A DNA stretch of 64,000 bases, from the NCBI RefSeq assembly GCF_049306965.1, contig NC_133196.1, positions 15,151,501 to 15,215,500 of the forward strand. Direction: 5' to 3'. Below, piece after piece: positions 35,001 through 47,559 of the stretch. The notes below the pieces were generated by a model. It did not search any database. It saw only the letters and a list, made by a program, of their open reading frames with translations, and was not told where the DNA came from. How positions within the stretch are numbered: the stretch's first letter is position 1; each line of letters opens with the position of its first letter. Source of the stretch: Danio rerio. Lineage: Eukaryota > Chordata > Actinopteri > Cypriniformes > Danionidae. A program made the position numbers and the translations under genes.

Positions 35001-38000
35001 ATGAATGTAAGTAGAACTCGGTATGTACATTGAGATTTATGCTAATTATTGAACGTTCGCCTGTAAATTATTGTCAGTTTTTCACACTGGAGTTTATTAA
35101 AATGTGCGGGCGTTTAAATGACGTGTTTAGGTATCAGCTGTATTGTTTGTGCATTTTATGCTGCCATTTACGTAAATGAAAATGCTGGGTTATTTCATAC
35201 AAATTTGGGTAACATATGGACATACTCAACAGCTTGGTTCAATTTGGGCTACAAATTCTATTTAAATACTTAAGCCAAAATTGGTTAAAATAACCAAGCG
35301 TGTTTAGAGTGTGTAAACCAAACAAAACAGTATTTTTATTGATTTTACCAATGTAAATTAGAGTTAGTTTTACTTTGGACTTTAAAATAATGAGTGTCCT
35401 TACATTTTATTCTGCCACTTGCATAAATGTATCTGTTAAAAACAAACAAACAGACAAAGCAGTGTTAGTTGGTTAAAAAATAAAAGTTGAATCTGTTGTT
35501 GGTTCTTACACTAAGGACATAGTTATTTTATATTAATAGTTAGTACATCTTTGCAAAGAATGACAGCCTTGTGCAGTTTCAGGATTTGAACACGACAGAA
35601 TTACTCTTGTACTATTAGGATAACTCTCTTGACCTGTTTATATTCTAAAGTTTACAAAGCCACAGCATTTCACAAAGCAAATAATAGACGTATTGAATAT
35701 TCATGCAGAAGCTCACAGAGCTGCTGTGAGATAACACTGTGAAGTCCTTGATACGACACATGTATCAAAAGACACTTGTCTCTGTTTGGCAAATGGCAAT
35801 CTGTCTAGAGAACAGAAGATATGCTGTGCTAGACAATACACAATGCGAGTTCTCAGTCCAGTTATTAAATGCTTGAGATTTAATATGGAGCGGGGAAAAA
35901 CGAACATAATATAGAAATAAGTGAAGTAATTTAAATTTTCCCTGGGGCTTAACACAAGTAATAGTTTAAATGATTTTGCTTTTAAACTAAATAAACATAA
36001 GAAATTTTTCCTACCATATGGCAGCAACATATGGCAAAAAAAAGAGAATTAATTCTAATAACATTTGTCAGTTAACTGTTCTAGTTCAATTTTATTTAGT
36101 AAAATGTGTTTAGTTTGCAGGTGTTAGATTGGAATTAAATTAAGTGCGTATTTAGCATATTGACTGTTAATCAACATTATAAAACAAAATAATAATGAAT
36201 ATTATTGAAATTAATTAAACTTTTCAGAGATTGTAAAATGATTTTTGGTTAAACATAATTCATGACTTCAGTCAATTATACATGCTTTTTGAATCATTAA
36301 AATATTTTAACCAATAAAATGGAAAAAAAAAAGAAAATGAAAAAGAAAATAAACAAAACCTGACTATTTATATACTGAAATAAAATGAATCGCATCAAAA
36401 ATGCAAGTTTGTTTTGACAATATACATGCGTGTGTGCATACTGTCTATATTTATTATGTAAAAATAAATACACACCTGCATGCATATATTTGAGAAAATG
36501 TTTATTTATATGTAGATATAAAATATGTAATACAAATTATAAATTAAATATCTTTTGTGTAGTTTTGTTTATCTGTTTGAGAGTGTATTAGATATATACA
36601 ATATATAAGCAGACTTTAATTTGGATGTGATTAATCACATTTAATCTTTGCCCAGCACTAATTCTTTGTATTTAAATGCAAATAATGTCAGTAAAAATGT
36701 ATTTTATTTCAAGTCAAACCCATATTCATATTCTGGATTTAGTTAATAACATAATACCACATCTCTGTACGGAATTCTCAAATTTTGCTTGTGAAGACAG
36801 GACATCAGATGCACTCTTGATTACAGCAGGACCTGGAATGTTCGTCCTGAGCACAACAGGGACCTCCTTGTTTCCTTTTGCACACTTGCTATTACAAGCT
36901 TTTTTTTTTTTTTTTTTTTTTGCGTCAGTCTTCAAGGTGCTGTTTCATGCAACTCATGATGCGTCACGAGTTCATGCTTCCTCTTCCACACCTGCATGGA
37001 GGACTGGAAGAGCTGTATCAGCCACCAATCCAGTCTCCAAGATCATTTAAGCAAATCGATTGAATAGAAAAAAGCAAGGATATGCATGTGGGTAGCACTG
37101 AATTCTTTGTAGTTTGGATTAATATTAGATTGTCATGGACTAGCAGGGTTAAATCAAATGAGCTGTTTTGACGAGGTAATAGGAGCGTTATTAATGTCTG
37201 TTTACAGGCTCTTCCCTTGGGATTGGTTGAAACAAAGCCGGGTCTTAAATGGAAACACGTCAATATTTACAAGCCTGCTTATTATGTGATGCTTGTGTTG
37301 TGTCTTTTTCAGATGTACTTTGAAGGTTCCAGTAATGTCACGCTGTTGTTTAATTTCTGGAACGTGCATGGACCTGCAGGTACAAACAAGACCCAACATG
37401 GTTATACATACACAAAATGACCAAACCAAACAGTCTTGCTTTATTTTTTTTCCTGCATGCTCAAAACCAAAAGTTGTTTAACTTGTTTTCTTGTACACGT
37501 GATTTCATATTTAAGGTACAGTAAGTAAAGGCATCTGTTATTTTCACATTATATTATTTGTATTATATTTGTATTATTTCATATAAGGTTCAATATTTTT
37601 ATGTTTTAATTTTTTATTTTAGTCTTTATTTCTTTAGTTTTGCAATCATTAATTATTCAACTAATTACTTACATTTATTGTTAAAACTTTACAGGTTGTA
37701 TTAGTTAATGCATTTACTGATATGAACAGTCAATGAACAATATATTTTACAGTATTTATTCATCTTTGGTGATGTTAGTTAAATGTAATAATGTTGTTCA
37801 CTGTTAGTGTGTTAACTGTGCATTAACTAGCAAGCAAGAATTAGGATTTTAAAGCATTTTTTTTTATGTGAAACGATGATTAATAAATATGAGTATTGTT
37901 TCATGTTAGTAAATAAATAACTCTTAACATAAACCTTAAAGTGTGACCAAATTCATTTAGTTAGCTGCCAAAAACATGCTTCTATATTTATTTCATGAAA

Positions 38001-41000
38001 TACATTTTATATTATTGGAACTGTATTAATTTTTAATCTCATGCTGATTTCAATTTTGTAAGATTTATTTAACAAAAAAAAAAACAACAACAATTCAAGC
38101 TGCAAAATGGATGCAAATGTATGGAACAAAATCAATGCCAAAAGTCTTGAATTAAAAAGCTTGTTGAATATCACAAACTGAAAAAAATAATACACCGTAT
38201 TAACAAGTTCTTGCATTTTAATGACTTGAATTCCAGGGTTTGTATTTTTAGGTCCTGAAATTTAACATATCTGTTTATTTAAGCTTTGAATATTTCAACG
38301 AAAAATATTTCAAACACGTTTTCATACTTAAAAATTCAATAATTCATATTCAATTTTCAGATTTCACTTACAAAATATTCAATACCCTTTAAAAATACGA
38401 TGTATAATATTCAAATGGTAATTTTCAGTTCATTTTATTTCAGTTCAAATATTCGCTTCCATAAATTCAGTGGATCAAATTCGACTGTTAAAATTCAACA
38501 TTACATCCGGGAACTGCAGGAAAAGCAATAGATTGCAGATTGAAGATCGCCAGCTGCTCTAGCTTTCACCAGCAGGTGGAGATGGAATAATGTAAGATTT
38601 TTAACCCAGTAAACAGGCAAGAAAAAGGCTATTAAAGGCACAAAAGTAGCATTTAATATTAATATCAATGCTTTGGACATTATAAATGATAAAAAGTATG
38701 AGTAAAATGAGTAAATGAGGTTTTAGTCATCTATATTTGCCCTTATGTAACGGAAGCCAGCTGGTGATCGCGTAAATCTCAGTTCTCGGATCCAGTGACA
38801 GACGTTGTTCTGCAATCTTATCGGAGCTTGTCTCCCATGCCAGCTCGCTCCCTGCTCGGACCGGTGCAGTTACTTGCACATAAACCGTCTTTTGATGAAT
38901 ATGATGTTACACATTTTCTATCTTTATTGACTCTTTCTTCCATAGACGCGAAGTATTATATTGAAAGAATATAAACGTAAGAGAAACAGGAGAGGAAATA
39001 TTATAATAATACAAAATAGATAAACATTGACAGGGCTAAGAACAATTACGAACAAAGATATTCAAAAGCAGAGAGATTTTATGAGAATGTCACACAAAAC
39101 AGTTTACTTAGAACTGTTAAACAGTGTTCAGGTATGATTTAAGGTTGGTTATGGATGGGGCGTCTGATTTAAAATAATTTAACAAAACGTGCGAATGCAT
39201 TAAAGGAGCGTCTTCAGTTATTATTTAAACGCAGCTATGTCAGGATTGGGATAGGTTATATAATTCCATTATTTAAATTATGATTGTTAATATTAATATT
39301 TTATGACATGTATTTGGGCTATTGCGCTTAAATAAGTCATCCTTCTAAATTAATATTTCTATTTATCCTTTTTATCACTCTGCCTGTCTTTCTCTTCTTT
39401 TTTTTCTAATTATTGGGGTTCTGCCACGGTTAAACGTTTGCAAAATGTCTTAGTTTGTCCAGAATATTGTTTTATTGTTATGTAGCCTATAGGCGAGAAA
39501 AATGTATTAACGCAAATGCAATGTCGCAGCCAATTATAAGTAATAAAATGAGTCGCCTGTGGTTTGATAATAGGCAGTTATAACTGACTTTAATTTGTTT
39601 TCAGTATTAAATGAGAAAACCAATATTTATAACTTTTCAGCAACCGTTTGTATTTTATGATTAGCAATGTTGATCTTTTTTGCAGTTATTAAACATATAA
39701 ACTTATTTAAACTGGTTTAAATTTAATATAGTTGTCACTTCAGCTAGTTTCATAAGATTAATGTTCAGAATGCGTGGTTTGACATGCGTGGTTGAGGGGT
39801 TCCTGCAAAGCAGCTCTGTTCATCATTATGGAATCATTACTGAGCTGTAATCGCCATCTACTGGAGAGAATGTATTTGCTCATTTATTCTAATAACTCTT
39901 TTCGGCAAGTCTGTTTTATGATTTCACAAAGTCAAACAATTATGTTTTTATTTTATATTTTGAGATGATCATATTTAAATAAACAATTGCTAGGGTAGCT
40001 AAGTTTCTTTTTTCTTGTTTTAAAAAAAATCAGTAGCCTATAAAATCATAATTTTTGCTTGACAAAGTTATTGGTTTAGGATTCTGGATGCATTTTTGCT
40101 AAATGAGTGTTGGATACTCTCACACTAGTTAAATCAATTATATTATCAGAAATGACAGATATAAGAAATCCATTAATATTCATCACTCTTTTTACAATTA
40201 TACAAGCAATTTCGCGCCGACGTCAGCTCCACTTTCGGAAATGGTAAACAGCAAGGTGTTATTCATATAATCCCAAGCATGACATGTCATGATAATAATC
40301 GAAACACTTATGTAGGCTATTCCTATGATTAGCCAAATGTCATGACTTTCACTTTTATTTTACATTATTATGCACAAGCCCAGATATCACCTGAAACTTC
40401 GTAAGAATTCCTATCATATATTGGCAGCCATCCAGCATCTCTTAAGTATGATATGCGGCGCTCTGACCCGCCACCGGAGCTCGCGGCCACTCGTTCGACT
40501 TTGTCGTGTGCAAGCCACACCACACATGCAAAAAAAACGTCAATCATTTCATTCATTCATCAATTCATTCATTTTCCTTCTGCTTCGTCTCTATTTTAGA
40601 GGAAAAGCAATATTCTGGACAAACTAAGACATTTTGCAAACGTTTAACCGTGGCAGAACCCCAATAATTAGAAAAAAAAGAAGAGAAAGACAGGCAGAGT
40701 GATAAAAAGGATAAATAGAAATATTAATTTAGAAGGATGACTTATTTAAGCGCAATAGCCCAAATACATGTCATAAAATATTAACAATCATAATTTAAAT
40801 AATGGAATTATATAACCTATCCCAATCCTGACATAGCTGCGTTTAAATAATAACTGAAGACGCTCCTTTAATGCATTCGCACGTTTTGTTAAATTATTTT
40901 AAATCAGACGCCCCATCCATAACCAACCTTAAATCATACCTGAACACTGTTTAACAGTTCTAAGTAAACTGTTTTGTGTGACATTCTCATAAAATCTCTC

Positions 41001-43167
41001 TGCTTTTGAATATCTTTGTTCGTAATTGTTCTTAGCCCTGTCAATGTTTATCTATTTTGTATTATTATAATATTTCCTCTCCTGTTTCTCTTACGTTTAT
41101 ATTCTTTCAATATAATACTTCGCGTCTATGGAAGAAAGAGTCAATAAAGATAGAAAATGTGTAACATCATATTCATCAAAAGACGGTTTATGTGCAAGTA
41201 ACTGCACCGGTCCGAGCAGGGAGCGAGCTGGCATGGGAGACAAGCTCCGATAAGATTGCAGAACAACGTCTGTCACTGGATCCGAGAACTGAGATTTACG
41301 CGATCACCAGCTGGCTTCCGTTACATAAGGGCAAATATAGATGACTAAAACCTCATTTACTCATTTTACTCATACTTTTTATCATTTATAATGTCCAAAG
41401 CATTGATATTAATATTAAATGCTACTTTTGTGCCTTTAATAGCCTTTTTCTTGCCTGTTTACTGGGTTAAAAATCTTACATTATTCCATCTCCACCTGCT
41501 GGTGAAAGCTAGAGCAGCTGGCGATCTTCAATCTGCAATCTATTGCTTTTCCTGCAGTTCCCGGATGTAATGTTGAATTTTAACAGTCGAATTTGATCCA
41601 CTGAATTTATGGAAGCGAATATTTGAACTGAAATAAAATGAACTGAAAATTACCATTTGAATATTATACATCGTATTTTTAAAGGGTATTGAATATTTTG
41701 TAAGTGAAATCTGAAAATTGAATATGAATTATTGAATTTTTAAGTATGAAAACGTGTTTGAAATATTTTTCGTTGAAATATTCAAAGCTTAAATAAACAG
41801 ATATGTTAAATTTCAGGACCTAAAAATACAAACCCTGGAATTCAAGTCATTAAAATGCAAGAACTTGTTAATACGGTGTATTATTTTTTTCAGTTTGTGA
41901 TATTCAACAAGCTTTTTAATTCAAGACTTTAGGCATTGATTTTGTTCCATACAAATGCATCATTATTTTATATGACACTTTTTATTCAAATGAGCATGTT
42001 GCTGTGTGAATACCTTGGCTTCATGCCCACAACCAAATCACAATACAGCAGCAGTCTTGCTTGAGTGACATCGCTTAAACATCAGGCACACAATATATTG
42101 TAATAATTTACAGCGTACTTTGACTGGTGGAGTGGTTAACGATCTGGGGTAGAAATCAAACGTTTGCAGATTCCGGGAGTCTGTCAGGTGTTATGGCTCA
42201 CATAAAAGTGTCATTGTCACCTTTAGCTTCAAATCAGAATATCGGGTCAGTACATTCAGTTTTTATTTATTTTTCATTTTTTGTAGAAAATACAGACAAG
42301 AGTCATTTTTCATGTGTTAAAGGACAACACAATTGTTTTGGAAATAGGCTCAAGTCACCTAGATTTTTTTAATCTATTCAGCCATTCTCCCGGTCTGGCA
42401 GGAGCATCTTTAGCTTAGCTTAGTACAAATCAATAAATCGGATTAGACCATGAGCATCTGGCTCAAAATACGTTTTGATAATTTTCCTATTTAAATTTTG
42501 ACTCTTCTTTAGTTACATTGTGTACTAAGACTAACAGAACAAAACTTGCTATTATCTAGGTCGATATGACCAAGAACTATACTCTCATTCTGTCATAATA
42601 CAGGAAGTTTGCTACCATTCCCTGGCTGCAGCAGACGCTAAGATATTACGCACTGATGTTACCTAGTAACTAAGCTGGCAACTATTTCAGACGTTGTGCA
42701 AAAAGTTCCCTGATTATTACTAGAATTATTATAATTTAAATATATTGGATTTATCTTTGTGAAACTGTCCTTCATAATTTATTATTAGTGTGGGGAAAAA
42801 GTTGAACTGCTTGTTGTGAAAAACAGCAAAACATTTAGATGAATACAAATGTTCAAATGATTTATTAGATAACTTAATTCAGTCTTTGAGTACATTTAGA
42901 AATATTTGTCTTTTTATTGTTATTTTTTAATCATTATTATAGAAAAGTCATATTAAAAAATGTTGTAAATTTTATCTGGTTTTACCATCAAATAGCCAGA
43001 AAAACTGATAAAGCTGACTTCTCAAAACTCTCTCTCTCTCTCTCTCTTTATACACATTCATATATATGTGTGTGTGTGTGTGTGAGTGTGTATGTGTGTA
43101 TGTATGTATGTATGTATGTATGTATGTATGTATGTATGCATGCATGTATGTATGCATGTATGTATGC

Positions 43168-43228
<61 letters not shown>

Positions 43229-44172
43229 AATAAATAATCTATGTGATTTACTACAGTTTAACCACTATTAAAGTAAGTTTACCTGTATAAACCTGATGGC
43301 CAATATTTACACTTAAACATTTTTGCTTGAGCAGTTTAAAGCCAACACTTTCCCACCAGATTTTGCACTTTTAATTGAACGTATGAAAGACTGATAGCTG
43401 TTGTTTTTCTTTCTATAGGGATGGTGCTGTCAGTGTTTGTAGTTCTGCTACTCACAGTGGTGTACGAGCTTCTGAAAGTGTGGAAAATCACCGTTGGGAA
43501 ACAGAAGTCGTCCCCCAACACAAGTCCCTCCACTGCAATGTCATTCTCTCAAAATAAGCAGTCCTGTTTTGCCACTGTCATCAAGTGTCAGGAGGGAAGC
43601 AGTTCTCTGGCCAACAGCCCTTCTGAGGTCTCATTAACTCCCACTGAGAACACAGACAACGCTGCTGACTCCAGTACAGCTGCTAAGAGGAGGAGGTGAT
43701 GCTTACAGGGCATTCAGAACACACAAATGAGCATCGGCTTTCCAAGAAATGTTTTGATCAGGCGTATCAAAAAAAAAAAAAAAGTAATTTTAACATATTT
43801 AACCCTTATGTTCTGTTGGGGAGGTTTTCATCCACTCTGGAGTAATTTTGAGTCTTAATTTGGCCACAACTTTTTCTGTGTTTCAGCTAGAAGAATGATT
43901 TTTGGTGGTAAATTTTATTTTAACACATATTTTGAGAAAATGTTTTGATTTTTTTTTTAAAATACACTCTGGGCAATTTTACTACCCTTTTATTATGTTC
44001 GAGATGAAAACATCCACTAAATGAAACTGCTGTAAAAATGCATCAGATTAATATTTTTTTTCCTTTTTTTTTTGTATAAATCTGTTAATCAACTTCAGTC
44101 CTGATCAAAACTACTAAATTGTTTACAAGATGACAGGATTTTAACTCTTTAATTGCCAAATTCATATATAAA

Positions 44173-44245
<73 letters not shown>

Positions 44246-44306
44246 ATTATTTTTTATAAAAAATTAAGAAATTAATAAAAAGTTAATAAAAAATAATAGT
44301 AATATA

Positions 44307-44393
<87 letters not shown>

Positions 44394-45192
44394 TCTAAAT
44401 AATATTTTTTTTAATTATTAAAAATAATATTACAAATAAATTACACAACATAAATATTGACTTTTGCCAGAATGCAAAGTAATAAACTGAATTAACTAAA
44501 TTCTGACTTTTATAATTTCTCACATTTCTTTGGCTACATTTTTACATTTTTTTGGGAGTTGTAATTTTATTTTTTGCTGTTTCTCTCAATACTGACTTTA
44601 AAACTGCTGAAAATTGCATAATAATAATAATAATAATATTTAATATTAATAATAGCAGCACTTCCGGATGAAAACTCAAATCTGCAAGAAAATCCTAATG
44701 TACTTTTTTGGGGGGGAAATTTAAATCTTTTTTGTTGTGTGATGGTCGTGCCTGAAAATCCCAGTAATGTAGATCAGCAGTGTCTAAAATACCCCGTCAT
44801 GTCATTAACAAAAATCCCACTTTGAATGTCAGTTAAATCACATTTTCTTTATTCTGATGCTCAGTTTGACCTTCCCAAATTCCTAAATTAGTTAACAATC
44901 ATGTGATTGGCTGATCAGATATTCAAATAACAAGCAGTTTAACAGCAGTACCTAATACAGTGGCCTTAGAGTTGATTCACACCTCCAGCATTGACAGCTA
45001 ACAGAGCTCCACGTTTGTGTGTTCAGGTGGATCCTGCACTGCCTCCAGACCGCAATCCACATCGTCCAGGTCACCCTGGGCTACATGCTGATGCTCTGCG
45101 TCATGTCCTACAACATCTGGATCTTCCTGGGCGTCATCACGGGCTCCGTCTTGGGATACTTTGTGGCTTTTCCTCTCCTGAATCACACTTGA
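35001..45192 (+). CDS. slc31a2: Copper transporter 2 (SLC31A2/CTR2-like), complete, 4 coding exons
   Basis: CTR-family copper transporter of endosome/lysosome membranes, known to modulate CTR1 ectodomain cleavage and copper storage. Coding exons: 35001-35006 (Met-Asn only), 37313-37379, 43419-43695, 45027-45192. They total 516 bases: 171 residues plus stop, phases agreeing at each GT/AG junction. The N-terminus MNMYFEGSSNVTLLFNFW aligns with human MAMHFIFSDTAVLLFDFW and lacks the Met-rich ectodomain of CTR1. TM1 is about 26-46. TM2 carries the copper-selective MxxxM motif (M139-M143, MLCVM), and TM3 the GxxxGxxxG packing motif (G152, G156, G160). The cytosolic loop (about 47-117) is Ser/Thr-rich and longer than human, which explains 171 against 143 residues. 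An NVT glycosylation sequon sits at residue 10. Intron 2 (6.0 kb) contains the large inverted repeat. Confidence 0.94.
36405..36662. mobile_element. AT-rich dispersed repeat ending 'gattaatcac...gcccagcacta'
   Basis: Contains 'gtctatatttattatgtaaa', 'aatacacacctgcatgcata' and a final 'ggatgtgattaatcacattt'. This is a typical zebrafish AT-rich element whose end resembles 31940-31985. It lies in slc31a2 intron 1. Confidence 0.45.
36900..36921. repeat. Poly(T) tract
   Basis: About 21 consecutive T in slc31a2 intron 1, directly before a GC-richer block (36922-37064). Confidence 0.9.
37684..37953. mobile_element. Palindromic dispersed repeat ('gttagttaatgcatt' family)
   Basis: 'gttgtattagttaatgcatt' at the left, 'gaacagtcaatgaacaatat' inside and 'taaaccttaaagtgtgacc' at the right match the layout of a very common fish non-coding repeat. 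It lies in slc31a2 intron 2, about 150 bases before the left arm of the large palindrome. Confidence 0.5.
38110..39469. repeat. Left arm of a giant near-perfect inverted repeat
   Basis: This 1,360-base arm pairs with 41961-40608. Reading inward from both ends, I matched the arms through gatgca..gtatggaacaaaat, ggatccagtgacagac, gaccggtgcagttactt, caggattgggatagg and ggttctgccacggttaaac. The differences I found are a few substitutions close to the outer ends and one 6-base indel (extra 'attaat' in the left arm near 39293), so identity is above 99%. No gene frame longer than a few dozen codons was noticed. It lies in slc31a2 intron 2. Confidence 0.95.
39470..40607. other. Spacer of the giant inverted repeat
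   Basis: This is 1,138 bases of unique sequence between the two arms, not itself palindromic. It includes a GC-richer block at about 40440-40530 (gcggcgctctgacccgcc, then gagctcgcggccactcg) and ends in a fragment like the reverse DANA tail ('ttcattcattttccttctgc', about 40565-40585) immediately before the right arm. The two short frames over 40368-40627 have no recognisable protein features. Confidence 0.6.
40608..41961. repeat. Right arm of the giant near-perfect inverted repeat
   Basis: Reverse complement of 38110-39469, 1,354 bases (shorter by the single 6-base indel). Outside the arms the flanks differ (left ...ttcaagctgcaaaatg, right attattttatatgac...). No target-site duplication or standard transposon terminus was found at the junctions. 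Confidence 0.95.
41962..43030. other. Distal part of slc31a2 intron 2
   Basis: No gene or clearly named repeat is seen. Sequence of moderate complexity runs up to the microsatellite cluster at 43031. Confidence 0.35.
43031..43221. repeat. Compound microsatellite: (CT)n, (TG)n, (TATG)n, (TA)n
   Basis: Consecutive tracts: CT at 43031-43047, TG at 43067-43085, TATG/CATG at about 43098-43169 and TA at about 43170-43220. The tract ends 198 bases before slc31a2 exon 3. Long reading frames across it on both strands are repeat artefacts. Confidence 0.95.
44174..44391. repeat. Two long (TA)n tracts
   Basis: TA runs at about 44175-44241 and 44315-44391, separated by AT-rich sequence, in slc31a2 intron 3. 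Confidence 0.95.
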
Positions 45193-45960
45193 GAAGAATT
45201 AAAACAGCCGGAAAATGTTAATCTCCAAACACTGAGGACTCAAGAGCAACAAGAAAGGTTTTAGATTTTTGCCATGCCAGGTTTGTGAGCTCATGATATT
45301 GAGATACGACATCTAAACGTTGTTTTTAAAGATGATGCTCTTATTATTTGAAATCTGACAATAACCAGTTGTACAATTGGTTGAAAAGACTTTAAATGTA
45401 TTTGAAAGCTCATTGTGAACACATTATCTTACATTAAGATTGGTGTTGAACGTGATTTTAAATTTGAGGTCACATTGAACACGTAAAAACAGTTTTAGAT
45501 TTTGTGATATAAGTAACAAGCTAACTTTTCAGATACTCAAATGAATGTTTAGCTGCTGGCTGTTATTTTGGGAAATTGCATTGCATCACGTTTGATATTA
45601 GTGTCGCAGTAAACTTCTTACATGACTTAACAGCAGGCGTACGCTTGTCATGCTGGAAATGACTGCCGAATGTGGAACAAAAGCATTGGTTTAGAAGAGA
45701 AATGCAAATCATGTGGCCTTAGTTAATGTTCAGCAGGAACACAGAGACACTGAAACTAATTGACTGACCGAGAGAAGAAACTGGAGACCTGCAATTCTCA
45801 CCACAAGCATTTAAATGTGCTAGTCATAAAAATCACACACACACACACACGCACGCACGCACGCACACACACAGGTGTTTTTTGTTGGTTTGGTCTCTAC
45901 TGCAAGTGGTCATCATTTTAAAATGGTTTTATCAAATTAAATGATCTGGTCTAAATTCTT
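45193..45960 (+). other. slc31a2: Probable slc31a2 3' UTR
   Basis: This is non-coding sequence directly after the TGA at 45190-45192. It contains a (CA)n/(GCAC)n tract at 45835-45873. A possible polyadenylation signal attaaa lies at 45936-45941. No cleavage site can be proven from sequence. Confidence 0.4.
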
Positions 45961-46082
45961 TTGTCTTTTTCTTTGTATAGAGGAGATGAGTTGCACTGTA
46001 CAGATTTTAGATTTCAGCCAAAGCTGTCATGTACTTCCTATTTTTTCTGTGAACTTAGTTCCAGTTCCAGTATTTAGACATT

Positions 46083-46215
46083 GTAGACAAAATTATTAGC
46101 CCTCCTGTGAAATTTTATTTATTTATTTTTTTTAATATTTCTCAAGTGCCATTTACGTGAAGATTTTTTTTCAGCATTTTTAAAATGAGTAATTTCAATA
46201 ACTAATTTTGATCAA
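46083..46215. mobile_element. Tc1/mariner-type MITE fragment
   Basis: 'agacaaaattattagccctc' followed by a T-rich stretch is a diverged left end of the family at 8415-8946. The rest is missing. Confidence 0.5.
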
Positions 46216-46248
46216 AAATATAGTAGCATTCAGCTTTACATACTAATT

Positions 46249-47556
46249 AAAGGTGCTGTATGTAAGTTAGACTTTTCTAAAGCATAAAAATACCATAATA
46301 TGTTTGCAGATATTTAAGAAACATGCCAAGAGAACATTCTTGTTTATCTGGAAAATAATGCTGAAGTCAGATATTCTGCATTGACGATGTGTTTTTTCTT
46401 GCTGGAACGCTCTCTTTGTTTTGGTTCTTTTAACCCACCCAATGCCAGTTTAGTAAATTAAATTTCAGCACTGCGGGTTACCTTGTTGGAAAACCACATA
46501 TTTCATTCAGTCAGGAAGACTCTCAAAGCATGCATCCGTGACCTAAATGTGACCTCCCGTGGACTGTAGCAGACTCTGAAATGAGACGCAGATTCAGAGT
46601 TACACTTGAGGTTATTAATAAGCAAATAATATAAATATTAGGATTGTAAACATTAGGTGAGCAGGTTACATTGTAAACCCGTGTCCTAACAACACACTAT
46701 GTGACGAGATTTGCAGTGATGAGGTAAGGTTTATAATCTATTCTATACATATTAAACCTCTTTAACATTATTAAATGTAGATGCTGAATCACTATGTGTT
46801 GGTTTTGAGTCACAGTCCTCAAGTTCAATTTTAAACGGTTTATTTTATTTTCGAAATCTGAGGTGAACTATCTGCTGCTGCTTTCAGTAGTATGGCAATA
46901 AATGTCAGTAAAATGGCATTCAGATTTCTGTTGTTCAGCTCTAACAAAAAATTGAAGCCGTTTGAATAGATCAACTCCAGTTGTTGGTAATGGCAAAAAC
47001 TCGTTTTAATATGGAAAATAAACCTTCTCTCAGGTGTCGTTGCTATTGAACACTAATTGCCTCGAACTAGGCCAAAGCATGCTTGTCCCCCCTTCCGTCT
47101 CCCTTGACGGGCCATGAGGGGTCTGCGTCTTTAATAAACTTTGTCAGTTTGCGTTCACTGAACAGTAAGAATGATTAATAAATCCATATAAAACAATCCC
47201 TTAAAAGTCACGTCTCACTTTCAGTTTCGGGCTTTTGCACTCACACACAAGCGTACCATGCCAAAGCCCAAGTGAAACGCGCTCAGGCCCACCTCTTCCA
47301 ACCGGGCCAGGGCCTGCCAAGTGAACCGTGTCTGAGCCAGATTCAGCGCGCACACTTCTCAAACGATCCAGGAAACGGGCCTGGGCACGGTTCGGATAGC
47401 ATAGTGCGAGTACGCCCTAAATCACCCTTTAGGCTTGACAGTGAGACTCGCTCCTCCTCCTGAATCTGGCAACCTGCGCTTGTGTTTGTTTTGATCCAGG
47501 AATGCAATACCAAGTTCAACCACTGGGTGTCAATCTAACATACTGCACATTTAAAG
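46249..47556. mobile_element. Non-autonomous DNA transposon, about 1.3 kb
   Basis: The left end 'taaaggtgctgtatgtaagt' and right end 'aacatactgcacatttaaag' are imperfect inverted repeats. The interior includes a GC-rich stretch at about 47240-47470 with words such as 'gggcctgggcacggttcgga', which is frequent in this zebrafish family. The 63-codon plus-strand frame at 47272 has no recognised domain and lies wholly inside the element. Confidence 0.6.
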
Positions 47557-47559
47557 GTA

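Noticed and set aside
38110-41961. Palindrome as a pure assembly artefact
   Set aside because: The arms differ by a 6-base indel and several substitutions, and the spacer is unique and asymmetric, so a simple mirrored read is unlikely, although it cannot be excluded from sequence alone.
42917-43237. 106-codon frame with Cys/Val/Met and Ile/Tyr runs
   Set aside because: Translation of (TG)n, (TATG)n and (TA)n microsatellites.
43419-43699. slc31a2 ending at the TGA at 43697
   Set aside because: The TGA overlaps a good donor (AG|gtgatg). Splicing to 45027 restores TM2 and TM3, which every CTR protein needs.
44991-45221. 76-codon plus-strand frame over slc31a2 exon 4
   Set aside because: Wrong frame. 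The slc31a2 frame in the same bases gives the conserved MxxxM and GxxxG transmembrane segments.
47272-47463. 63-codon plus-strand frame in GC-rich sequence
   Set aside because: It falls inside a DNA transposon with inverted ends and has no known domain.
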